Positions 43,081-56,049 are shown, counted from the stretch's first letter. The stretch is DNA of 64,000 bases from Polytrichum commune (GCA_950295325.1 OX485805.1:4400501-4464500); one strand, 5' to 3'. Numbers and translations: made by a program. Notes: a model not told the origin generated them from the sequence alone.

Positions 43081-46000
43081 ATGGCGCCGAGTATAATCGC
43101 AGACGTTTTGTTGGCACACGAGGAGTTTGTGGAGAAGGAGTTGAAGCCCACCGAAGGCTTGCATTCCGAGTTTGACATAGCCTCGGAGACGAAGAGGGAG
43201 ATTCAAAAGCCCGCATTGCATGCAGAAATGGAGGGGTTTGAGGTGACGGAAGATGCGAGGAGCGTGAACGATGTTTCTGGGGAGGCGAGGGAGTTCATTT
43301 ACAGGTCCAAGTTGCCAGACATCGATATTCCCAACCACATGCCTCTGGCTGACTACTGCCTGGAGAGAGCTGCGGAGTGGTCCGACAAGGCTTGCTTGAT
43401 CGATGGAGTCACGGGGCAGGTGCACACCTACGGCGAAGTGGAGTTGGGAACACGAAGAGTGGCTGCCGGGTTATCGAAGATGGGAGTGGAGAAGGGCGGA
43501 GTGATAGCATTGTTGCTCCCCAACTGCGCGGAGTTCGTGTTGGTGTTCCTGGGAGCGGCGAAGCTAGGTGCGGTGGTCACCACCGCTAACCCTTTCTACA
43601 CTGCGATGGAGCTCGAGAAGCAGATCAATGCATCGGGAGCTACCGTTGTGGTTACGCAGTCTAGCTATGTTGAGAAGCTCGATGGCTTGAGTGTCCAGGT
43701 AGTTTTCTTAATTCGATAAACCACGAGAGGACTCAGAGCACTTGTAAATAGACAAAAGAATGAAATCAGAGGTAGGAGTGTTGCAAAGTTTCAAAGTTGG
43801 CTCAGCTACTTGCGGAAGCTATGGGTTATGGGCATGATGAGTCATTCATCAATTTGATTGAGCTCGAAGACCGTTTGTTGGCTACGCCAATAAAGTGCAG
43901 CCTGCGGGCAACAAAGCCCATAAGGCCTTTGAGTGCCGCAGATAATGTGGTTTGAGTGAATAACTTCAAAATTCAAAGTCTAGCTCTGGGTAATTGGCGA
44001 TCTTGCAATCAACTAGAGCGTTAGATGACGTGGTTTGAGTGTACAGGTTCAAATTTGAAAGAGGCTTGGTACTTGATGGAGCATGCAATCAGAGCGGTAG
44101 AGGATATAGTTCCCAATATTAACAGTCTAGCTTTGGGTTAAACGGCGGATAATTGTTATTATGACTGCTGCATTGTTTCCAAGTTGACTCAACTTCTTCC
44201 AAAATTCAGAGTCGAGCTCTGGGTATTTTGATGAACGAGCAATTAATTCGAGTGGCAGATAGCATAGCGGTTTGGGTGCAAAGTCTCAAAGTTTGAAGTC
44301 TAGATGTGGGTATTTAATGAAGGAGCCTGCGATTTGAGTTCAAAATCCTTCACAGTTTAAAGTTTAGCTCTGGATAAAGGTGGATAGGATGCTGACCCGG
44401 TATCAATGCTATTCCAGATCATCACCGTCGATAAGCATGTGGAGAATTGTTTGCACATTTCCTGTTTATTGGAAGCGGATGAGACAGCATGTCCCGAAGT
44501 AGACATCCACCCAGACGACGTGGTGTGCCTGCCTTACTCATCCGGCACCACTGGTCTGCCCAAGGGTGTGATGCTCACACACAAGAGCTTGGTCTCCAGC
44601 GTCTCCCAACAAGTGGATGGCGAAGCACCTAACTTCAACGTCAATGTTGAAGATACGCTCATGTGTGTGCTTCCCATGTTCCATATCTACTCCCTCAACT
44701 CCATCCTTCTTTGTGGGTTAAGGGTTGGCGCTACTCTTGTGATCATGCCCAAGTTCGACCTTCCCAAGCTCCTGGAGCTCATCCAAACACACAAGGTATC
44801 GAATGATGATGATGATTCTTCACAAACTATCTACTTCCCCTGCTTCGGAGGATCTCAGTAACTTGAAATTTCACCAGGATGATTGCTGAGGAATTGATTG
44901 TGACTTGCAGGTGACCGTAGGACCTTTTGTTCCACCCATCGTTTTGGCCATTGCCAAGAATCCCATCGTGAAGAATTACGACCTGTCCAGCATCAAGATG
45001 GTGATGTCTGGTGCGGCCCCTCTCGGCAAAGAGCTGGAGGATACTTTCCGAGCTCGCCTGCCCAATGCTGTTCTCGGCCAGGTTAGCATCATTTTTGTGT
45101 GCGTTTTTTTGCGAATACAAGTTCCACATAGAGTCCGTTAAATCGGTACCTACATTGTTGGATCCATGTCACCTTGGCATTGTGAGTCTCGCCCTGGGAT
45201 GATTGTTGATGATTAGTTCGATTTTCTCTACTTTCTGACACCCATAACTTCTGTGAGCCTTTAGTCCACATCAAACATGCATTTACAAGAAGCCTGTACC
45301 ACGAATTGTATTTGTGAATGACGATTTCCTTAAAGTGCAAAACAATACTTTAATGTGTAGCACAGTAGGTGCTGAGAGCGTTGTACCGACCTGGATGATA
45401 AGTTAGCCTTTTGGGATCCGCGAGGAATGTCAGACCATTTCACAGCTCATTCTTGTGATGTCAAGTTAAAATGGAAGGGCTTGACTGCGGCACAACACAA
45501 AAGCTTATCAGAAAAGTGGACTCAAACTTGCCTAAGCTTATATGGTGAGTTTTATCACTAAGAAATGAAGGAATTACTATGTAAATTCAAAATGTTTTCT
45601 TGACTTAATGTGTGGAGGGTAATGAATGTGTTGAGCTCTGTACTGGTCACCGTTTATGTCAAGTGCCAATCAGGTGTACAGTGTTGCTTTCTCCATTCAC
45701 TGGCCATTGATGGTAATGGGTTATACAGTCAGTACCTGGTCATGTCAGTCTCAGATCATCAATGGCATGCATTTAAGAGGCTACCAAACAAACATATCTG
45801 CAAGGGAATTTAAATAGTAGCCCTTTCATCATTGTCTCCTCGCTGTAGGCTAAGTAATTTACAGAGAGGAAGAAGAGTTGGCGGATGATCCACACCAATC
45901 TCTCTTCACATACTTCAGTGACTTACTGCACCAACGAATGTGGTTTGAATCTGTCCTCTTGACAATCAGGTGAACCATTCAACAGGATTTCTACTTCACT

Positions 46001-47984
46001 GCATCAGTGCAATTTCACAAGTTTGCACTGGAGCAAACATAATCCATGTGGCAAAGTAAACCTTCACTTTTGTCATGACGTGAACTTTTTGGCATGGGAG
46101 AGGGATACTACATATAATATTGGATTTAGTACCAGCAATTGTATTTGTCTTGCTCAATACTAACTATAAACCTTGTGTAGTGTCACCAATACTAAATGTC
46201 AACCTAACGTCATCTTGTCATTCCTTGTAAAAAAAATTGGACATTACAGATTTACAATGTTGCAATTGCTGTTACCCACTAAATTGATTCTCAATTATCC
46301 ATGAAAATATTGTATTGTGGAAATGTTCGGATGCAGAATACTTTACGCTTGTAAAGTTGGAATGAACGTTCTTGTACACTTATTCATAAGGAGTGCCATT
46401 AATAAGATCTACCACAGTGACATAAATCACCATATGACACTAAATACAATATTTAGTGTAGTGCTAATGAATCAAGTTTAGTTAGAGGTCCACTCCTGCA
46501 AGACAGTATGCAAGTGGTGAGGTCACGAGATAAAGTAGACTGCTGTGAAGTGTTAATGAAAGTACGGAGATTGGTTGCTTTTGGTTGTCAGTTGTTTTGG
46601 TTGTTTCAATTCCGAAGCTTGAAGCAATTCGGTTAACACAGATGGCACCACAGTACTGAATATATTCTCTTCGTGTTAACCTATTGCAGGGATATGGAAT
46701 GACGGAAGCCGGGCCTGTGCTGGCGATGTGCTTGGCGTTTGCAAAGACTCCATTCCCGGTAAAGCCCGGGTCATGCGGCACAGTGGTTCGGAATGCAGAG
46801 GTGAAGATTCTTGACACCGAAACTGGTCTATCGCTGCCCTACAACCAGCCTGGCGAGATTTGCATTCGAGGACCCCAAATCATGAAAGGTAATTTCTCAA
46901 ACTTCTAGATTTGAGATTTTTCTCAAGGATTCGAAGAGATAAGTTCCAAAAACTCTTTTGCATTTAACTTACTGGAATATACCTTCTGGTTTAACACTGA
47001 GTATTGAAAGGTGCTTTCCACGTCTGAATGTACAATGTCGAGCAAGTTACAGTTTCTTCGAGAACTTAATGTTCTATGTCGGATCATCGTGACAGGTTAC
47101 TTAAATAATCCGGAGGCAACGGCCAACACGATCGACAAGGACGGGTGGTTGCACACGGGTGACATCGCCTTCATCGACGAAGATGAGGAGATGTTCATTG
47201 TCGACAGAGTGAAGGAGATGATCAAATTCAAGGGGTTCCAGGTTCACATCTTTACTAATTTCGTTAGGCTCCTGTCGCGCCATAGCAAACACCCAATGCT
47301 CATACTTAAGAGTTACATGTGCGTGTTTCGCTACAGACAAAAGTTAGGATTTATGTATGTATCTGATGATGGATTGGTCTGTTGGAAATTGGCTGCGAAG
47401 GTCCCGCCCGCCGAATTGGAAGCACTGTTGGTGTCCCATGAATTCATTGAAGATGCCGCCGTGGTCTCGTAAGTTCTCTCCCGCCATAGCCCATCAAAAC
47501 CTGCAAACCCTAGTTTCTTGTGAACGGAGTGCAGAATGTTTAGAATATAAGTGAGCTTCAAATTTTCTTTTTTGGAAGTCTTGCGATACTTAATGTTGGT
47601 TTAAGAAGACTCACGGTGTGAGAGGGGATGAATGCAGAGGTAAAGATGACTATGCCGGAGAAGTGCCTGTGGCTTTCGTAGTTCGAGTGAATGGCTCCGC
47701 AATCACCGAAGGAGAGATTAAAGAGTACATCGCAAAGCAGGTGAATGTCCAGAGAGATGTACCTATTGCCGTGTTTTGATTTTCAGAAACTTTGTCAAAG
47801 AGTTGATTATTCAAGTCGAGGCTTGTTTTTGTTAAGGAGAGTTAAGCAAAGCTACCTTTCTGATTCGGGTATTTGGTTGCAGGTTGTATTTTACAAGAAA
47901 TTGCACTCTGTGTACTTTGTGGACGCCATACCCAAGTCTCCGTCAGGGAAGATCTTGAGGAAGGATTTGAGAAACAAGCTGTAA
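43081..47984 (+). CDS. 4CL: 4-coumarate:CoA ligase, 8 exons, 594 aa
   Basis: ATP-dependent ligase making 4-coumaroyl-CoA and related CoA esters for phenylpropanoids. Exons by splice sites and conservation: 43081-43698, 44418-44795, 44911-45081, 46690-46888, 47096-47241, 47401-47468, 47638-47740, 47883-47984; all joins keep frame. The ATG at 43081 is chosen because the three codons before it (TTG GTG GCA) lack an ATG. Exon 1 has the typical [22 protein letters not shown]; exon 2 the AMP-binding box I ([10 protein letters not shown], about residues 247-256); exon 4 [10 protein letters not shown] and box II (GEICIRG, 444-450); exon 5 [14 protein letters not shown]; exon 8 [14 protein letters not shown] with the catalytic lysine at about 584. 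The N-terminus has about 75 residues before FIYRSKLP, and the protein stops right after LRNKL, shorter than many 4CLs. The acceptors of exons 6 (gcgaag) and 7 are the least certain. A 4CL-like acyl-CoA synthetase is possible, but true 4CL fits best. Confidence 0.9.
43699..44417 (+). repeat. 4CL intron 1 with degenerate internal repeats
   Basis: Variants of aaagtctagctctgggta recur at about 43975, 44125, 44210, 44310 and 44360, each with ttgaag or caaagttt nearby and gatttgcaatc/gcatgcaatc motifs between. The pattern fits an old tandem array with units of about 85-150 bp. Confidence 0.55.
46109..46460 (-). mobile_element. MITE family B in 4CL intron 3
   Basis: An inverted copy (352 bp) within the 1.6-kb intron 45082-46689: cttgctcaatactaac, gtgtcaccaatactaaat, ttgtcattccttgtaa, atccatgaaaatattg, catatgacactaaatacaatatttagtgta. 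Non-coding. Confidence 0.8.
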
Positions 47985-49385
47985 GTTAGATAAAGCTAGA
48001 CTCCTAGCGTAGCTTAATTTAATTCAATTAGGACACAATCTTTTGTACCTATATGTAAAAATATGTACTTCTGCGAGCAGATGTATGTTTCCGCTATGAT
48101 GGCTTGATCAACGATTCTTCAAGCAGACTTCCAGTTGGGAGATTAGGGTAGAATGATCAACCAATATATATGGAGCCCTGAAACTGTACACTAAAAAGCT
48201 ACCCGATTGAGCTTTCTCCAGAAAATAGTGGCGTATGTATCTGAGAATTTGTGTGTCTCAAGTATATTAGTATCAAATTCTATCGGAGTAGATGAAAACT
48301 GGGTTTCAACTCATGTGGTTTATCTGTGAGCATTTTCTGAACTAAATCCTTGGAGCAAAATGATTCTGGAAATTTCATCTGAAACCCTAATGGCATTTGA
48401 AACACCCATGGCAACTCATTTCAAGTGATGATTGGAGACTTTGCTGTTATTAACATGCTGTAGGGAGGGAATTGTGGTAACCATGGAACATCAATAAAAG
48501 TACGCTTATCTCCTAGGTTATGTAAACATCTGACTGCAAAATCATTACTGCCTACTTCAATTACTCAAGCACTGGCAGACCACCAACTCATATACACACT
48601 TGTCAATCGACGCCGGAGAAGTCATTATGAATGGTGTACAGTCTTCAACTCATTCAATTCACACACAAAAATAATCCTCGAAATTTATTACTAGACATTT
48701 ACTTTAAATTCAGTTGTCAATGGTACATATGCTTGGAGACTAATACAAAATAAAATAAAATTATTAACCACGTTTTCACCTAAATACAAAATTTCCAATC
48801 GCATCAAGTTGCAGCAGTATGTCTGTGACTGTGTGTAAATATTTAACCCTCCACAGGTAAATAACTTGTAGGTCTGAGGTAATAGAAGAGGGTAACTCTG
48901 GATGGAAGTCAACACTAAACTTTACTCCACTCTCAGTCCACATAACCAGCATAAAGTTTCCCGGGGGATATTATAGATGCCGGCCCCAGCTTGGGGCGGT
49001 CATTTATGCATATTTTATTGTTGATCTTCAAATTTTTGAAATGAATAAGGTTGAGAGATTCTGAGCTTCCGAAGTCATCACAAGTTAAGCAAGGCGAGGA
49101 AGCGACAGAGACAGACAGACAAGCAAACAGATACGTACTTCGAAGAGGAGAAGTGTGAGAAAGAGAGGGGCAACGATTCAGGAAGAGGGAGGGAGAAGTT
49201 AAAGATGAGTGTTAGGTTAAGCCATGACCACTACAACTTTGTGCATCGATGCCGGATGGCCTCACGGGAGGCATGTGGGAAGGATGGCTGAGTGGAGGAT
49301 GGTGCGGTGGATATGTATGATGTGTGTGATGAGGTGAGTGGTAGGGAAGAGTAAGGAGTTTGGGAGAGGGTAAAGCAAAGCAAGC
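47985..49385 (+). other. 4CL 3' region and CDKE upstream region
   Basis: The 4CL 3' UTR presumably covers the first few hundred bases. The stretch 49090-49385 is purine-rich (gagagaaagagagggg, ggaagagggagggagaag) and is probably the CDKE leader or promoter. No gene in between. Confidence 0.45.
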
Positions 49386-49524
49386 ATGGTGGCAGATGCG
49401 CCGAGCAAGCAGCGGTCGAGGCCGGAATGGCTGCAGCAGTACGAATTGGTGGGGAAGATTGGGGAAGGGACATACGGATTGGTGTACCTCGCCCGCAGCA
49501 AGGAGCCGGCACACAGGTATACCG

Positions 49525-49591
<67 letters not shown>

Positions 49592-49936
49592 TCTTATTAT
49601 GCCGATTGTGGGGTTTGAGTGATGATGAACATTATGATGATGATGTTGATGATATCACACCGTGCCTATCTGTGTAAGCTTGAGAGGAAATTAGGTCAGA
49701 GGAGAGGCCCGGTCGGTTGTGACCTAAGAATTTCGAAAGGTTCGAGAGTAGCTGGGATTGAGCATTCTGAGTGTGTCGCAGAGGTTTGCGTAGAGGGAGC
49801 TGGCGAAGTTGGAGAGAGATATAAACAATGGTGATTCGGTTCTTTTTGAGTATCTCTCTCTATCCCCAGAGCGTCACAACATGGGTTAGCTTGAGAGGAA
49901 ATTAGGTCAGATGAGAGCTCCGTTTATTGGTAACTC

Positions 49937-49969
<33 letters not shown>

Positions 49970-52968
49970 CGGTCATAATATGAACCACTTTACCGGCAGG
50001 GGCATGAAAATTGCTTATGTAGCTTTAGAGGAAATTAGGTCATTTGGTAGGAATTAGCAGAGGAGAGCTCCGTTTAAGTTGCGGCCTAGGAATTCTCGAA
50101 GGTCGGTGAGTAGCTAGGATTGCGCATTTTCGAAGCTGATGGAATGAGTCGCAGAGGTTTGTGTAAAGGAAGCTAGCGAATGAAGAGAGAGAGAGAGAGA
50201 GAGAGCACATGGGATAATGGTAATACATTCTCTTTCAGTACCTCTCTATCCCCAGCGGGTCACAACACTATTAAACTACCGGCAGGGGCACCAAAATTGC
50301 ATGTGTAGCTTGAAAGGAAATTAGGTCATCTGCTAGGACTTAGAATTTCCGAAGGTTCAGCGAGTAGCTAGGATTGTGCATTTTCCAAGCTGATGGAGTG
50401 TGTCGCAGAGGTTTGTGTAAAGGAAGCTAGCAAATTCAAAGGGAGATGGATAGATAGAAAGCAAGCACAAAAAGGATAATGGTGATACGTTCTCTTTCAG
50501 TATCTCTTCTCTATCCCCAGCGGGTCATAACATGGGTTAACCGTCCGGCAGGGGTACCAAAATTGCAATCAAGAAATTCAAGCAATCGAAGGAGGGTGAT
50601 GGGGTTTCTCCAACGGCCATCCGGGAGATCATGTTGTTGCGGGAGTGCTTACATGAGAACATTGTGAAACTCGTGAATGTGCATATCAACCATGGGGACA
50701 TGTCATTGTACTTGGCATTTGATTATGCAGAACACGACCTGTATGAGATCATCCGTCATCACCGGGAGAAGTTGAGCTGCAATATCAACCCCTACACTGT
50801 GAAGTCACTGCTCTGGCAGATTCTGAATGGATTGAATTATCTTCACAGTAACTGGATTATACATCGGGATTTGAAGCCTTCCAATATTCTGGTTATGGGA
50901 GACGGCGAAGAACAGGGTGTGGTGAAGATTGGGGATTTTGGGCTCGCTCGTATCTTCCAAGCGCCGTTGAAGCCGTTGAGTGAGAATGGCGTTGTGGTGA
51001 CTATATGGTATAGGGCTCCAGAGTTGCTACTTGGAATCAAACACTACACAAGTGCTGTGGACATGTGGGCAGTTGGCTGCATTTTTGCAGAATTACTGAC
51101 CCTAAAACCTCTGTTTCAGGTACGTTTTTGTTAAGATGTTTTGAGTTGCCATTTTCCTCCCTAGGAAATTAGCATGCACTATTTTACAAGGTGGGCCGGT
51201 CTGTTGCTCAGTAGAAATGATGATGTTATCACACTGTCAACAGCATTGTTTAGCAGAAAGTGTTTATGCATTTATTTAGACGTCTTTTGCTGTAATGGAG
51301 TTGTAGTGTCTTCTACTGCATTTGAACACAAATCAACCGATTGATGTGGTGTTTCAGGGAATTGAAGATAAAAGCAACCCTAATCCATTCCAGTTGGATC
51401 AGTTGGACAAGATTTTCAAAGTTCTTGGCAATCCTACTCCTGAGAAGTGGCCAACCCTCACCACTCTTCCACATTGGCAGAACAACCGAAACCAGATTCA
51501 GTCACGAAAGTATGAAAATCCAGGCCTTTACAGCATCGTGCAGCTTCCACCAAAAAGCGCAGGTTTCGATCTGCTCTCGAGGATGCTCGAATATGATCCC
51601 ACTAAACGAATCACTGCAGCTCAAGCTCTAGAACATGAGTACTTTCGAAATGAACCAATTCCAGGCCGCAATTCATTGGTGCCTGGCCTGCCTGGCCAAA
51701 CTAGTGACAAGGTAAACAGAGCCACTTGTCTCTCTCTTTCTGTAGTTGTTGATGTGTGGGTATTGTGATGCCTGTCAACTCGGCTTGATTTGATCAGGTT
51801 GTCTCTCTCCACCCTCCATCCTGTGCACATCTGCACTATCTGGACAACATTCTTTTGGCATGATTTATATTGACGTGGAACTTCTTCTTCCTTTAAACAA
51901 GTCCATACAGTTAAGCTTGTTGCTTCTGCTCTACCTTCCATTCCCCTGAGGCCCGAATTCAGCTTTTGTTTCTCTGCTTTCTTGTCAAATATTTCCTATT
52001 AACAGTGCTGAATATGCAAAATGCTGAAATCAAAGAGAACTAAGGTACATGTGCCTAATTTGGCTACTTCTCTTAATAAGACACCTGTATTTAAGTGGTG
52101 AGTGGTTAGGTGTGGCTCCAAGAACAGATACCAAAAAGACGTGTTTAAAATAGATTGAACTGTGCACTCAAAATATGAGAGCCATCCTAGGCTCAGTAGG
52201 GAACATAATTGGGGGGATCTATTTAATGAGCACAGGATTCTTCACTTAGATAATGAATAAGATATTCTAATGAACTGTAAATATCATGAGGAAAGTGGCT
52301 GTAGCCTCAATTTCGATTTGCTAAATTTCGTACTAATCATGTGTGCCATATCCAAGGGGAAACAGGATAGTTAGACAAAGTATCATTTAAGACCCATCTA
52401 TCTTACTTTGAATCATGAGCAATCACTGATGCTATCTGCTTGATACATTCAAGTTCCTGTTGCGTGTATGTATATGAATAGCAGGAGACCCTGCTCTTAA
52501 TGATTTCTTGCAATCCATTGTTGTTTTCTGTAGGTGGTAAATTACCCTGCACGTCCTGTGGACTACTCAACAGACTTTGATGGCACGACTGCACCCCCTC
52601 CTCCTCAGATGCCCAACACCTCAAGTATGTCAGGGAGCTCTAGCCAAATGCACCAGTCAATGACCATGGGCATGCAGCAACACAGGGCCTCGAGCATGGG
52701 GAATAATTTAGGTGTTAACCAACAAGTCCCAATTCACGGAATGAACTCAAATAGCAACATGTTTGTTTCACGGGGAAGCTCAAATGCTCTTCAACAACAA
52801 CAACAACAGCAGCAGCAACAACAACAACAACAACAGCAACAGCAACAACAACAACAGCAGCAGCAGCAACAGCAATCCCAGCCACAGCAAGGCATGAGAA
52901 GGAAAGACCAGACAAATGTGGCATACCCTGGCCATTACCAACCCCCGAACAAGTCCAGACGAATGTGA
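49386..52968 (+). CDS. CDKE1: Cyclin-dependent kinase E / CDK8, Mediator kinase, 4 exons, 495 aa
   Basis: Nuclear kinase of the Mediator CDK8 module (with cyclin C, MED12 and MED13) that modulates RNA polymerase II transcription. Exons 49386-49516, 50552-51119, 51358-51711 and 52534-52968; frames join exactly. Motifs: glycine loop GEGTYG (26-31), VAIK-type lysine K51, the plant CDKE signature SPTAIRE (63-69) in place of [15 protein letters not shown] (148-155), DFGLAR (172-177), [15 protein letters not shown], and [24 protein letters not shown], all diagnostic of CDK8. The C-terminal tail after about residue 350 is low-complexity with 28 consecutive glutamines (about 438-465), followed by [10 protein letters not shown] and a basic end (NKSRRM). 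Length is close to plant CDKEs of about 470 aa; the extra is mainly the glutamine run. Intron 1 carries tandem copies of the exon 2 acceptor region. Convergent with HRD3. Confidence 0.95.
49526..49588. repeat. (CT)n microsatellite in CDKE intron 1
   Basis: About 30 CT units a few bases after the exon 1 donor. A second, interrupted CT run lies at about 49938-49968. The matching GA/RE-repeat frames on the opposite strand are artefacts. Confidence 0.95.
49674..50551 (+). repeat. Tandem array in CDKE intron 1 copying the exon 2 acceptor segment
   Basis: Four diverged units each start with a form of ttgagaggaaattaggtca (49680, 49890, 50024, 50311) and include gtcgcagaggtttg-gta and tatccccag-gcgtcacaac. 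The true acceptor segment ccggcagGGGTACCAAAATTGC at 50545 has close relatives ccggcagGGGCATGAAAATTGC (49993) and ccggcagGGGCACCAAAATTGC (50279). So the intron 3' end plus the first bases of exon 2 were copied twice, leaving decoy AG sites. Confidence 0.85.
52042..52409 (+). mobile_element. MITE family M in CDKE intron 3
   Basis: Starts aaggtacatgtgcctaattt and ends catctatcttacttt, with the shared core aagaacagataccaaaaaga and gattgaactgtgcactcaaa. Closest relatives are 56429-56807 and 38818-39165. Lies within intron 51712-52533. Confidence 0.75.
52792..52875 (+). repeat. CAA/CAG trinucleotide run encoding 28 glutamines
   Basis: Mixed CAA and CAG codons, all in the CDKE frame, in the C-terminal tail. 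Mixed codons suggest selection or age rather than fresh slippage. Likely length-variable between individuals (inference). Confidence 0.95.
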
Positions 52969-55900
52969 TCCAGGGAGAATCTTAAGTGATGGTTTTTCCC
53001 GAGATGCTCAGAAAGGACTAGTACAAGCTCTTACTATTCTGGGTTTCAGTTGCTTATTATGAGGCGTTGTGTACATAGAAGAGACGATGGTTACTTCTGT
53101 CAACCCATTCCACACATAGATTGAAGGACAAGCCCTCAGTTCAGTCAACAGGCATATTTCCAAGGGCATGTTTAAAGAAATAGGTGCTGCTGGCAACACA
53201 TTTACTGGGATTGACATGCACAAAGGGTTAAAATGAGATTATTCATTCTGATTACAGCACCTAGTAGAGTGCACTTTCTGTCTCTCCCAGACAGTAAAGT
53301 ACAGACTTTCTGTGCTCCTATATGGGAGGCAACAACTCTGTCAATTGTAGAAGTCAAGGTTGGAAGTATTGCAAGAACTCCTTCCAGTCACTTGGTTCTT
53401 TGGGGTGTGTTGGCCTTGCAGCTATTTATTCGGTCAACATAGAGACTTGCCTCGTAGACTTCAAGGCAAGCAATGTATGGTATCAGCAGTACCTGCCATA
53501 ATCTTTTAACTGATATTTTAGGGCTCACGAGGTAATTATGCACTTTGCATCAGGACAAGTTTGTAGATCTCATTTTCTTCTATTTATCAGCAAGTTGGTG
53601 CCTTCCCCTGGTTTGTCCTCGCTACTAATGATCTGCTGAAGCAAATGTGGAAATACTTTTCATGATGTTGAACAGAGATCCTTCTACCTTTCTCAATTGC
53701 TGGCACTGTAGATACCAATGTTGGACCAGTATATAGGTGAATGCAATAATCAACATCAACGATGGTATCAAAGAACCTACCCGTGAGTATCAAATTTGTG
53801 ATACCAATCAAATATCATTATTTGGTTGATATCTCAAGATGAGAGAACCTTTGTATACTTGAATTACTATTTGGCCAATACCATTTTAATTCATCTCAAT
53901 ACGAGGGAGATCAAACCTAGGTCTGAAGGTTCTTGCATGGTATATAGACCCGAATGGTATCCAAAACAAAAATGCCATCAAATATGCATACCCTATTGAT
54001 ATCAAAGAATGTGATATTCTTTGGCTATAATACCTTAATGGAATAAATAAAAGATGATATTAGACCAACACTATAGATAACATAAGATCAGGGCTTACTT
54101 GTTTTAGGTGGCCTCCTTGTCATGTGTCAAGCAAGCATCTCTAGGTAAGCAACAGATAACTTAGTTGTTGCTCTTGCAAGTCATCGCACATCCTAAGATT
54201 GGTATCACGTCACCTAAGCTCGATTGCACTATCACCGTCACCATCAACTTCCACAAGTGGGTAGACTTGGCTTGATATTGGATCATACAACCCTGGCTTT
54301 CAGAACCGAATTAGGTGGTCATATTTTAAGGTAAACTGTTGGTTCATGTCATAGGGTTTATGTTTCAAGTGCAACAAACTTATGATGAATTTCATTGAGG
54401 GGAATGATTGTAATTTGAGATAGTCCTAGCATAGAGGAATCACATTGATTATCACAATTAGTGTGTGTGGTACTAATACCCAAAATGCACACTATTTTGC
54501 CAAGTCTCAAAATTAGTGATGGCTAATTTTTTTTTACTAACTGATATTGTATTCATGAATATATGCTCATTTACCATACATTGCAAGAAAAGTAGAGCTT
54601 GTAGAGTGATTTTTTTTTTAAAGAGAAATATGAAAAATACATGCAAACACATGCATTCAATAAATAATGTCAATACTTTCAATGAACCAATGTTGCTATG
54701 ATTAATATTTTTAATGAATAGTGCAAAGATGAACAATGCATCCTAGATCTTTTGGTGGCACTCTATTGATAGTGTGAAGGAATTTAGTATCACCTTTCCT
54801 AATTTCCCACGTGCACTATTAGCCCTACCCTCACTAATTGGAATAATCAGTGTAGTTACTTGCATAATAATGATAAAGAACGTCTGTGCTTTTACACTGG
54901 TGCTACATCCATTCACCCTCTCCTAGAATGTAGTTACTTGCAAGTACACTGGACTGTAAATAAATGCACCTGTTGGTAGACCCTCCTTTTACATAAGATT
55001 CTGTAGTTTGGGTGCTCTTATTTGGCCTTTCAACCACAGAACTTCATTGTTTGTAATCATCTGGATGGTTATATTGTGCATAACTGTCATAGTATTATCA
55101 TAGTCCATATGTGACCTAGCCACTAAAAACTACACATATTGTTTTTCTTTCTTTTTCAACTAATGTATGGGTCAAATCTGTACACAACATTTTCTTAGAA
55201 CTCTCACTGACTCTAAAATTGCACAAATTGATAGTGTTTTTGGATTTGTGAAATCTCAAGAAACAGGTACTAAGCAAAGTACAAATATACCTTCAAATGT
55301 GTTGTTTTCATGCGTCAGGGGATCTGAAACATGTATTCATGTATAAACCCTTCAAAGCCTGAGGTAGTTTGAAGCACTTTTTAAGCTTTTGAAGAATTAA
55401 GTTTGTTGTGAATTATTGTTTCCAATGTGTTCTTGAGAACTATTACAAAAGAAAAGTTGTGACTTTTGAGGCACTAGTAAAGGAGCACATTCATACAAAT
55501 GAGTACAAAATAAATATTTTTAGTTTACCTATAATGAATAACTTATGTTGGATTTACATGAAGAGGAAAGCATGCCTCCTAGCCACTCATCCCACCCACT
55601 TTAATACCTGGTATATCATCAGAAATATGAACATTAATGTATTCGACAGCCCACTGGAAAGCACCGCTTCATTGGGTCACAACGTCAGCCACTCTCTGGG
55701 TACTCTGAAGTTTTGAATAAATTATGGTGACCATTTAGAAAGAAAAAGGAAGACTTGAAGCTTCCACCTCTACTATGCATTAAAAATCCTACAGTAGATC
55801 ACAACTCTGCTGACCTCATAATGGGAGTGGCTAGTGAGTACGTGTGGAGCTCTAAAGTTGATGCGAGCTCATGCAATTAACTGGCAATCTTGCCCTCCAC

Positions 55901-56049
55901 AACTTAACTGCTCCAAAAGTTGTTTACCTGACATGCCTCCTATTGCTTTCACTTGTGTCATGAAATTTCTTGACTTAGGTGCAACATGGAATGGAGACCC
56001 ACGAGATCTCATTGACTTCAACCTTGAAGCAGAACAATGTGGTTTACAT
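52969..56049. other. Convergent spacer between CDKE and HRD3
   Basis: Holds both 3' UTRs, a family-C MITE (54441-54856) and otherwise AT-rich DNA. The frame at 55408-55716 has no domain. A palindrome-like stretch atcaaagaatgtgatattctttggc lies near 54003-54027. Confidence 0.45.
54441..54856. mobile_element. MITE family C, copy 2
   Basis: The left end cacattgattatcacaatta and the complement of the right end, ctacactgattattccaatt, match the termini of 24647-25433. About 416 bp, no coding capacity. Confidence 0.7.

Noticed and set aside
49212-49677. Frames with RE/ER or SL repeats
   Set aside because: Products of the CT microsatellite in CDKE intron 1 read on either strand.
52715-52924. Antisense frame rich in Val/Ala opposite CDKE exon 4
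   Set aside because: Shadow of the CAA/CAG repeat.
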